This document shows, one piece after another, positions 6,170 through 11,230 of a DNA stretch of 11,230 nucleotides; the stretch's first letter is position 1, and the number at the start of each line of letters is the position of its first letter. This DNA is from CAYTAP01 sp964435775 (GTDB lineage: Bacteria; Planctomycetota; Phycisphaerae; Tepidisphaerales; Tepidisphaeraceae). The notes under the pieces are model-generated. The model was not told where the DNA came from and searched no databases. It saw only the letters and a program-made list of their open reading frames with translations. The position numbers and the translations under genes are program-made. The stretch spans positions 1 through 11,230 of the forward strand of contig CAYTAP010000121.1 of assembly GCA_964435775.1 (NCBI GenBank), written 5' to 3'.

Positions 6170-7027
6170 ATGGCAAGAACACAAGCGGAATTGGTCAAGG
6201 AACTCGTGGATGCAGGGGTGCATTTCGGACACCGGGTCAGCCGTTGGAATCCGAAGATGGAGCCGTACATTCACGGCAAGCGCAACATGATCCACATCAT
6301 CGATGTGAAGGAAACGCTCAAGGGTCTGTTGCGGGCCAAGAAGCTGGTTCACAACCTCGTGTCGCAGGGGAAGGATGTGCTGATCGTGGGGACCAAGCGC
6401 CAGGCTCAGCACGCGGCGCAGGAGGAAGCGGCGCGTTGCGGGATGCACTCGGTGACGGAGCGCTGGCTGGGCGGGACACTGACCAACTTCCGGACGATCC
6501 GCGCGCGGCTGAACCGGTTGGAGGAGCTTGAAAAGCTGTGGGAGACGGGGCAGATCGAGACCTATTCGAAAAAGATGAAAGCCACGCTCGGACGTGAGAT
6601 GACGAAGATCAAGACGAACCTGGAAGGCATCCGGAAGATGGAAAAGATGCCGGGCGTCATGATCATCGTGGACACCCGCCGCGAGCACATCGCGGTGAAG
6701 GAAGCGAAGAAGATGGGGGTTCCGACGATCGCGTTGATCGACACCGACAGCAACCCGGACCTGATCGACCTGCCGATCCCGTGCAACGACGACGCGATGC
6801 GGGCGGTGGAGATCATCCTCCAGGAACTGGCCGATTCGATCATCGACGCCAAGCAGGCGCGTCCGGACGTGAAGCAGGAGAACGCGCCGGCGCCGCGTCG
6901 GCGTTCCAGCCGCGCCGCGTTCCGTGCTGATGAAGGTTCGGCGGAGAAGCCGGAAGACAAGCCTGCGGATCAAGGGCAGACGGATGAGAAGGCCCCCGCC
7001 GCAGAACCGGCCGGGGCGGCTCAGTAA
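6170..7027 (+). CDS. rpsB: 30S ribosomal protein S2
   Basis: A 285-residue protein with the S2 hallmarks in order: LVDAGVHFGHRVSRWNPKM near residue 12, the IHIIDV segment, VGTKRQAQ, RWLGGTLTNF near 103, VDTRREHIAVKEAKKMGVPT and the closing IALIDTDSNPDLIDLPIPCN block. S2 assembles late on the body/head junction of the small subunit and is needed for binding S1 and mRNA. The conserved fold ends near residue 230. The remaining ~55 residues form a charged, Ala/Pro/Glu-rich tail, probably disordered, that is longer than in E. coli S2. GGAG ends 8 nt before the ATG. The gene is followed by tsf, the near-universal order, but here through an unusually structured 217-nt spacer. Confidence 0.98.
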   Translation: MARTQAELVKELVDAGVHFGHRVSRWNPKMEPYIHGKRNMIHIIDVKETLKGLLRAKKLVHNLVSQGKDVLIVGTKRQAQHAAQEEAARCGMHSVTERWLGGTLTNFRTIRARLNRLEELEKLWETGQIETYSKKMKATLGREMTKIKTNLEGIRKMEKMPGVMIIVDTRREHIAVKEAKKMGVPTIALIDTDSNPDLIDLPIPCNDDAMRAVEIILQELADSIIDAKQARPDVKQENAPAPRRRSSRAAFRADEGSAEKPEDKPADQGQTDEKAPAAEPAGAAQ

Positions 7028-7052
7028 GGACCCCCACGGGGTGAAAGAGAAC

Positions 7053-7208
7053 TCACCACGGAGGTCACGGAGTACACGGAGAACACAAGACGATTCACTG
7101 CGGAGACGCAGAGAGCGCGGAGAAGGCAAAACAGTTGATTTGTTGTTTTCTCCGCGTCCTCCGCGTCTCTGCGGTGAAATTGTTTTTTCTCCGTGCCCTC
7201 CGTGGTGA
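7053..7208. repeat. Nested inverted repeat between rpsB and tsf
   Basis: The outer arms, 7053-7072 and 7189-7208 (TCACCACGGAGG...), pair at 19 of 20 positions. The inner arms, 7094-7124 and 7148-7178 (TTCACTGCGGAGACGC...), pair at 26 of 31 positions, and three of the five mismatches become G-U pairs in RNA. The loop is 23 nt. Each arm is built from CGGAG-type sub-repeats. The motif resembles dispersed 'CACGGAG' repeats that I recall from planctomycete and verrucomicrobial genomes. It must be transcribed if rpsB and tsf share an mRNA. Confidence 0.88.
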
Positions 7209-7231
7209 AATCGTATTTCGTTGACATTCAT

Positions 7232-7236
7232 AGGAG
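7232..7236 (+). promoter_or_regulatory. Shine-Dalgarno site deciding the tsf start
   Basis: AGGAG lies 8 nt before the ATG at 7245. The in-frame ATG at 7221 has no such site and would add eight residues not found in EF-Ts. Confidence 0.75.
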
Positions 7237-7244
7237 ACAAGACA

Positions 7245-8048
7245 ATGGCGGAAGTGACCGCGGCAATGGTACGGGAACTGCGCGATCGCACGGGCGTCGC
7301 GATGATGGACTGCAAAAACGCGCTGAATGAAACCGGCGGCGATCTGGAAAAGGCGGTGGAGCTGCTCCGCAAAAAGGGGCAGGCCAAGCAGGACAAGCTC
7401 TCCTCGCGCGAAGCGAAGGAAGGACGCGTGGGCGTGGGGACCAGCGCCGATCACAAGCGCGGCGTCATCCTCGAACTCAACTGCAACACGGATTTCACGG
7501 CCAAGGCGGCGCCGGTGCTCGAACTGCTCGACGTGGGCATCGCGCAGCTCCTGGCGGACCCGAAGCAGAAGTTGGACGACAACGCCACGGTCAAGGCGCT
7601 GCGGACGCAGGCGTCGCAGCAGACCGGCGAGAACCTTCAAATCGGGCGGATCGAAACAATCGACTCGGCCGGGCGGGTCGGCGCTTATTCGCACTACACG
7701 GGCAAGGTTGGCGTCCTCGTGGCGCTGACGGGCAATCCGAGCGATGAGCTGATCAAGGACCTGTGCCTGCACATCACGGCGACGCGCCCGCTGGCGCTGA
7801 CCCGCGCGGAATTGCCGGCCGACCTGGTGGCCAAGGAGCGCGACATCGCGGTCGATCAAGCCAAGCAGACCGGCAAGCCGCAGGAAATCGCCGAGAAGAT
7901 CGCCGAAGGAAAGATGCGGACGTTTTATGAGGAGCGTGTCCTCCTGGACCAGAAGTTCGTCAAGGACAGCACGAAGACGATCGCGCAGCTTCTGAAGGAC
8001 CACGGAACGTCGCTTGAGAAGTATTCGCGGATTGAAGTGGGGCAATGA
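7245..8048 (+). CDS. tsf: Elongation factor Ts
   Basis: A 267-residue EF-Ts, the cytosolic guanine-nucleotide exchange factor that reloads EF-Tu with GTP. The N-terminal UBA-like module carries the family signature LRDRTGVAMMDCKNAL (residues 12-27). The EF-Tu contact motif is ELNCNTDFTAKA, with the critical Thr-Asp-Phe at 82-84; the usual Glu before TDF is Asn here and the following Val is Thr. The C-terminal region (YEERVLLDQKFVKDSTKTI) matches the end of the family. The start at 7245 is supported by AGGAG at 7232-7236. It is probably co-transcribed with rpsB, with the nested hairpin in the spacer as a possible point of differential expression. The usual pyrH or frr neighbours do not follow. 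Confidence 0.97.
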   Translation: MAEVTAAMVRELRDRTGVAMMDCKNALNETGGDLEKAVELLRKKGQAKQDKLSSREAKEGRVGVGTSADHKRGVILELNCNTDFTAKAAPVLELLDVGIAQLLADPKQKLDDNATVKALRTQASQQTGENLQIGRIETIDSAGRVGAYSHYTGKVGVLVALTGNPSDELIKDLCLHITATRPLALTRAELPADLVAKERDIAVDQAKQTGKPQEIAEKIAEGKMRTFYEERVLLDQKFVKDSTKTIAQLLKDHGTSLEKYSRIEVGQ

Positions 8049-8089
8049 AGGCCGCCGGCGTCAGGCATGAGTCGTGCGCCAGGTCAATG

Positions 8090-8140
<51 letters not shown>

Positions 8141-8169
8141 AAAAGGAATTGCTTAGCTCCGCCGCTGCT

Positions 8170-8218
8170 TTCCGCCTTCTGTGTTCTACGTTCTGCCTTC
8201 TGCCTTCCGCCTACTGTG
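8170..8218. repeat. Heptanucleotide tandem array, TTCTGCC type
   Basis: Seven heptamers in register: TTCCGCC, TTCTGTG, TTCTACG, TTCTGCC, TTCTGCC, TTCCGCC and TACTGTG. The last part (GCCTACTG) is the exact complement of CAGTAGGC in the left array, so the two arrays can fold together across a 29-nt core. The array ends 36 nt before the cyclophilin start. Confidence 0.85.
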
Positions 8219-8254
8219 ACGAACCAAGTTCGGTGCCAACTGGAGAATTGAACC

Positions 8255-9205
8255 ATGACCCCTGTCACAACCGCGCTTGTGTTTTTATCGATCTTGTTCC
8301 CGGTCAAGGGATGGTTCGCGCCCAGCCAGCCGGTGATGGTTGATGTGAAGCCGCAACAGGATGTGACGCTGGTCATGACCGATTTCCTCGGCGCTTCCAT
8401 CGACGCGGCCAAGGGGGTTGATGTCAACATCTCCGGCGGACAGGAGAAGACGGTGGATGTGACGGCGGCGTTTCCGGTCGTACAGACGCCGGGGACGTAT
8501 CTGCTGTACGCGGTACCCAAGGGGAAGGCGCTGCCGGAGTTCGCCGGGACGCCGCTGGTGATCCATGCCCTGAAGGACAATCGACCCGGCGCGCCCGATG
8601 GCGTGATGGTCACGCGTGTCGATCCGCTGCAATACGTCGAGATGACCACGGATCACGGGGAGATGACGCTGGCGTTTTATTATGACGTCGCGCCGCACAC
8701 GGTGGACAATTTTCTCAAGCTGGCCGAGGCGGGTTTTTATGATGGTTTGACGTTTCACCGGATCGTGAAGGACTTTGTGATCCAAGGCGGCGACCCGCTG
8801 GGCAACGGCATGGGCGGGCCGGGCTATCAGATCACCGCGGAGTTCAACGACCGCCCGCACCTGCCGGGCGTTTTGTCGATGGCCCGCAACGGCGATCCAC
8901 TTGAGCAGCAACCCCCCTACCCGCTTCCCCGCGCCGAGTTCGCCAACACCGCCGGCAGCCAGTTCTTCGTCTGCCTCGACTACGCCAACACCAAGGCGCT
9001 GGATAAAAAATACACGGCGTTCGGGAAGGTCGTGGAGGGGATGAAGACGGTGGAGGGGATCGCACAAACCCCGCTGGCCGACACGCGGACGGGTCGTCCG
9101 GTCAAACCGCCGGTGATCAAGAGCGCCAAGGTGGTCAGCGTCAAACCCGGCCACAATCCCTACCCCGCGATGCAGGAGCAACTGGCGACGAACCAGGAGA
9201 AGTAG
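8255..9205 (+). CDS. Cyclophilin-type peptidyl-prolyl cis-trans isomerase with an extra N-terminal domain
   Basis: A 316-residue protein whose cyclophilin domain covers about residues 128-298. The core TFHRIVKDFVIQGGDP supplies the catalytic Arg169, Phe174 and Gln177; SMAR (208-211) and GSQFFV (234-239) follow. Positions equal to human CypA Trp121 and His126 are Ala248 and Tyr253, which suggests low cyclosporin affinity. Between SMAR and GSQFFV there is an insertion of about 12-17 residues rich in Pro and Gln. Residues 24-115 form an additional, probably beta-rich domain that I do not recognise. The first 20 residues are hydrophobic but lack a basic start, so export is possible but weakly supported. 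GGAG ends 9 nt before the ATG. The gene is bracketed by heptamer arrays on both sides; its partner proteins are unknown. Confidence 0.93.
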   Translation: MTPVTTALVFLSILFPVKGWFAPSQPVMVDVKPQQDVTLVMTDFLGASIDAAKGVDVNISGGQEKTVDVTAAFPVVQTPGTYLLYAVPKGKALPEFAGTPLVIHALKDNRPGAPDGVMVTRVDPLQYVEMTTDHGEMTLAFYYDVAPHTVDNFLKLAEAGFYDGLTFHRIVKDFVIQGGDPLGNGMGGPGYQITAEFNDRPHLPGVLSMARNGDPLEQQPPYPLPRAEFANTAGSQFFVCLDYANTKALDKKYTAFGKVVEGMKTVEGIAQTPLADTRTGRPVKPPVIKSAKVVSVKPGHNPYPAMQEQLATNQEK

Positions 9206-9274
<69 letters not shown>

Positions 9275-9275
<1 letters not shown>

Positions 9276-9304
9276 AGAAGATCGCACCTGGCGCGGTTCT
9301 TCTC
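9275..9304. other. Hairpin core between two heptamer arrays
   Basis: GAGAAGA (9275-9281) and TCTTCTC (9298-9304) are exact complements around a 16-nt loop, and they join the TGGGCAG array to the CATCCTT array. No T tract follows, so a terminator function is not supported. Confidence 0.55.
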
Positions 9305-9359
9305 ATCCTTCATCCTTCATCCTTCATCCTTCATCCTTCATCCTTCATCCTTCATCCTT
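9304..9359. repeat. Heptanucleotide tandem array (CATCCTT)8
   Basis: Eight identical copies of CATCCTT follow one another without a single mismatch, and a partial ninth copy (CAT) follows. The lack of any difference between copies points to recent slippage expansion or to active homogenisation. Confidence 0.98.
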
Positions 9360-9520
9360 CATCGTCCCCCCTTTCCCCCCGATTCTTTTTAGAAAATCAC
9401 GTCATTGGGTCGAAAAATGCAGTGCCGGAGAAGGCTGCACGTTCTTGGTGCGCGCATGGTTTGCGTTCGCCTGGCATCTCACGGCTTGTATTTTTCGCGG
9501 CAACTCACACGAGGTTCTGA
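9360..9520 (+). other. Spacer upstream of the second PEP-CTERM gene
   Basis: Apart from two C-runs (9366-9381) I see no repeat and no good promoter; TTGCGT near 9460 has no -10 at a proper distance. GAGG (9511-9514) lies 6 nt before the ATG at 9521 and is the likely ribosome binding site. Confidence 0.5.
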
Positions 9521-11065
9521 ATGCGGGCAAATCATTTGTTGATGGTCGGAGTGGCGGGCATTGGGGCAATGGCGGGTACGGCGCAGGCACAGTACACGTT
9601 TCAGACGGTGCTCGATGACAACCAGGCGACGCCGATTGCGGGCGTGGGGGCCGGGCCGTATTACCCGGGCAATTTCGTCGTTGGAAACAACGGCACAATG
9701 GCCGCGATGCTCTTCCCCAACGATGGTGGCGTTTACCTGGTTTATGGCTCGCCGTCCCAGCCGATGACGCTGGTGGCGACAGGTGGGCAAGATGAAGGCA
9801 CATGGTCGGGGAATACGGCGTCGGGTTACACGTTCACCACGCCGGACACAATGTCGATGAGCGGCAACAACACGCTGACGTTCGGCATCCCGATCGACAA
9901 CAATGGTGACACGGGTCACGGGATTTATCAGTACACCAACAGCCCGGTTCCTCAGAGCAGCAGGATCATCCGATCATCCGGCAGCGCGGCGGCGTTGGAC
10001 CCGACGAATACCAGCCCACTGGATATTTCGACCACCCATCAGGTCAACGCGAGCGGGCAGGTGGGAATCAGCGCCTTCACAAATGATGGCTCGACGTTTT
10101 CGCCGGAGTATGCGGTTCGCGGGACGACGGCGGGCAATGTCATGGTTGCCAAGGCGCCGGAAAGCTACGCCGATTCGTTCGGCGGGCAAGACCCCCGCGC
10201 CAAGGCGATCACGAGCGATGGGACGCTGGTTTTCACCGCCAGCGACGCCAATGGATCGAAGATCCTTCAAGGCGACAGCGGCGGCATCGTCACGCCGCGA
10301 CTGGAGAGCGGTGGTGGAACCTATTCCCCATCCGTCGTGCTCGCGGCCAATGCGACGCGAACCTTGTTCGAAGATTTTAATAACGGCATCGTACTCCAGT
10401 CCAAGGGAACGGGTTGGACAACTGGGGACGGCGCGACCTTCACCACGCTCAGCAGCAGCGGGCAAGCGGAGATGACCGATGGCGGCAAGGTGGCGATCGC
10501 GGACAACGATCCGATCACGAATGCCGGGCGAATCACCTATGTCGATTCGGCCGCGAGCCTGTCGCAAATCGAGGTGGCGCATGAAGGGATGACGATCGCC
10601 AACCCAAACGCGCCCGATCCCAATGGGACCGGCGACTGGACGATTACATACATCGATCAATCCTTCTCGCCATCGGTCAACGAGAGCGGCTACGTCGCAT
10701 TCATGGCCGAGATCGTCCAGTCGAGTTCGGACGAGGGGGATGGAAGCGGCACGGATCGCCAGGCGCTGCTTGTGTGGTCGTCCAGCACGCAGCAGCTTTC
10801 GGTGGTTTTGCAAACCGGTCAGGATGTGGGGGATGGACGAACGGCATACGGTTTCGGTCTCACCTACGGGACGGGCAGCGCCTGGACCGACGCGCTGGCG
10901 GATGATGGAACTCTGGGCATCGGAGTCGCCTATTCGCTGGCGGAGGATGCTGAACCGGGGCTGCACTCGGCGTTGCTCGTGGCGCAGGTGCCCGAACCGA
11001 TGACGACGGTGCTCATGTGCTTCGGCGCGGCCGGGATGCTCTGGCGTCGGCCACGGAGGACGTGA
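9521..11065 (+). CDS. Secreted PEP-CTERM protein with seven NxxGxxAF-like repeats
   Basis: A 514-residue protein. It starts with a signal peptide (MRANHLLMVGVAGIGAMAG, cleavage near AQA at 21-23) and ends in a PEP-CTERM signal: VPEP at 490-493, a hydrophobic segment and the basic end RRPRRT. This predicts export and exosortase-dependent retention. In between, a short motif of the form N/D-x-x-G-x-hydrophobic recurs about seven times, near residues 56, 113, 176, 231, 318, 387 and 460; examples are NASGQVGISAF, TSDGTLVFTA, NESGYVAFMAE and ADDGTLGIGVA. It resembles the NxxGxxAF tandem-repeat proteins common in planctomycetes. Seven repeats would suit a beta-propeller, but that is inference. No Cys occurs outside the last 20 residues. 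GAGG precedes the start by 6 nt. Function unknown, probably extracellular or surface-bound. Confidence 0.9.
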   Translation: MRANHLLMVGVAGIGAMAGTAQAQYTFQTVLDDNQATPIAGVGAGPYYPGNFVVGNNGTMAAMLFPNDGGVYLVYGSPSQPMTLVATGGQDEGTWSGNTASGYTFTTPDTMSMSGNNTLTFGIPIDNNGDTGHGIYQYTNSPVPQSSRIIRSSGSAAALDPTNTSPLDISTTHQVNASGQVGISAFTNDGSTFSPEYAVRGTTAGNVMVAKAPESYADSFGGQDPRAKAITSDGTLVFTASDANGSKILQGDSGGIVTPRLESGGGTYSPSVVLAANATRTLFEDFNNGIVLQSKGTGWTTGDGATFTTLSSSGQAEMTDGGKVAIADNDPITNAGRITYVDSAASLSQIEVAHEGMTIANPNAPDPNGTGDWTITYIDQSFSPSVNESGYVAFMAEIVQSSSDEGDGSGTDRQALLVWSSSTQQLSVVLQTGQDVGDGRTAYGFGLTYGTGSAWTDALADDGTLGIGVAYSLAEDAEPGLHSALLVAQVPEPMTTVLMCFGAAGMLWRRPRRT

Positions 11066-11082
11066 ACGAGGTGATGCGAGGG

Positions 11083-11104
11083 CCGCGGAGGATTGTCTCC
11101 GCGG
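11083..11104 (+). terminator. Possible hairpin terminator after the PEP-CTERM gene
   Basis: CCGCGGAG (11083-11090) and CTCCGCGG (11097-11104) form a perfect 8-bp stem with the loop GATTGT, 17 nt after the stop codon. The hairpin is followed by G-rich sequence and not by a T tract, so it may be an mRNA-stabilising end rather than an intrinsic terminator. Confidence 0.4.
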
Positions 11105-11134
11105 GGGGAGGGTTTGGGGTTCAGGGTTCGGGGG
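11103..11134 (+). repeat. G-rich heptamer run with G-quadruplex pattern
   Basis: Five G-runs of 3 to 6 bases lie within 32 nt, separated by A, TTT, TTCA and TTC. They include three heptamers in register: GGGTTTG, GGGTTCA and GGGTTCG (11110-11130). This satisfies the canonical four-run G-quadruplex rule with short loops. Confidence 0.8.
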
Positions 11135-11177
11135 AGTCGTCAACATATGTGGCCTGGCATGCGGCACCGGCGGAAAT

Positions 11178-11229
11178 TGGAGGGCGTTGCTCCCGCAACG
11201 CCACGGCGTCGCGGGAGCGACGCCCTCCA
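11178..11229. repeat. REPIN-like 52-bp double-hairpin element, copy B
   Basis: GGAG (11179-11182) is followed by a perfect 8-bp hairpin (GGCGTTGC/GCAACGCC, loop TCCC, 11183-11202). After the spacer AC comes a second perfect 8-bp hairpin (GGCGTCGC/GCGACGCC, loop GGGA, 11205-11224), then CTCC (11225-11228). Two inverted units, each with GGAG at the foot of a hairpin, match the layout of REPINs. This copy matches 415-466 at 47 of 52 positions. Confidence 0.88.
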
Positions 11230-11230
11230 T

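Noticed and set aside
7221..7226. Perfect TTGACA as a -35 box for tsf
   Set aside because: It lies only 18 nt before the tsf start codon, so its -10 would fall at or inside the start of the gene; no matching -10 is seen.
5813..7396. Long minus-strand frame opposite rpsB
   Set aside because: It is antisense to the well-conserved rpsB gene and crosses the nested repeat; long shadow frames are expected at this GC content.
9974..11230. Minus-strand frame of 418 codons opposite the second PEP-CTERM gene
   Set aside because: The plus-strand gene has a signal peptide, repeats and PEP-CTERM; the minus frame begins in the REPIN-like repeat and has no family-like content.

Overview
This 11.2 kb window looks like a chromosomal segment, probably from a scaffolded or metagenome-derived assembly, of a GC-rich planctomycete, most likely of the Phycisphaerae type. 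Two secreted proteins end in PEP-CTERM sorting signals, one of them with NxxGxxAF-like tandem repeats. The intergenic DNA is full of short dispersed repeats: heptanucleotide arrays, a 'CACGGAG'-type nested palindrome and a REPIN-like double hairpin. The lineage is an inference from these traits, not from a search. A run of ten N (5154-5163) marks an assembly gap inside one gene.

Layout from left to right. A tRNA-Thr(GGU) on the minus strand (1-71) lies about 220 nt downstream of a strong sigma70-like promoter with a GC-rich discriminator. A 52-bp REPIN-like palindrome (415-466) follows. A D-2-hydroxyacid dehydrogenase (531-1505, +) converges, with 10 nt between stop codons, on a secreted two-lobed aspartic protease carrying PEP-CTERM (1516-2892, -). 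A divergent intergenic region with a TATAAT promoter leads to a multi-pass membrane protein of unknown function (3332-4789, +), closed by a textbook intrinsic terminator (4833-4866). Next comes an NAD-dependent epimerase (4914-5806, +) interrupted by the N gap.

The core housekeeping unit is rpsB (ribosomal protein S2, 6170-7027) followed by tsf (EF-Ts, 7245-8048). A 217-nt spacer between them holds a long nested inverted repeat. A cyclophilin-type peptidyl-prolyl isomerase (8255-9205) follows and is bracketed on both sides by paired arrays of 7-bp tandem repeats. The last gene encodes a 514-aa PEP-CTERM protein (9521-11065). Beyond it lie a hairpin, a G-quadruplex-type run and a second, better preserved copy of the REPIN-like palindrome ending at 11229.

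Only rpsB-tsf is an obvious functional unit. The two PEP-CTERM proteins imply an exosortase elsewhere in the genome. I see no defence system, phage, transposase gene or CRISPR array. The unusual material is in the intergenic repeats, above all the REPIN-like pair and the heptamer arrays around the cyclophilin gene.
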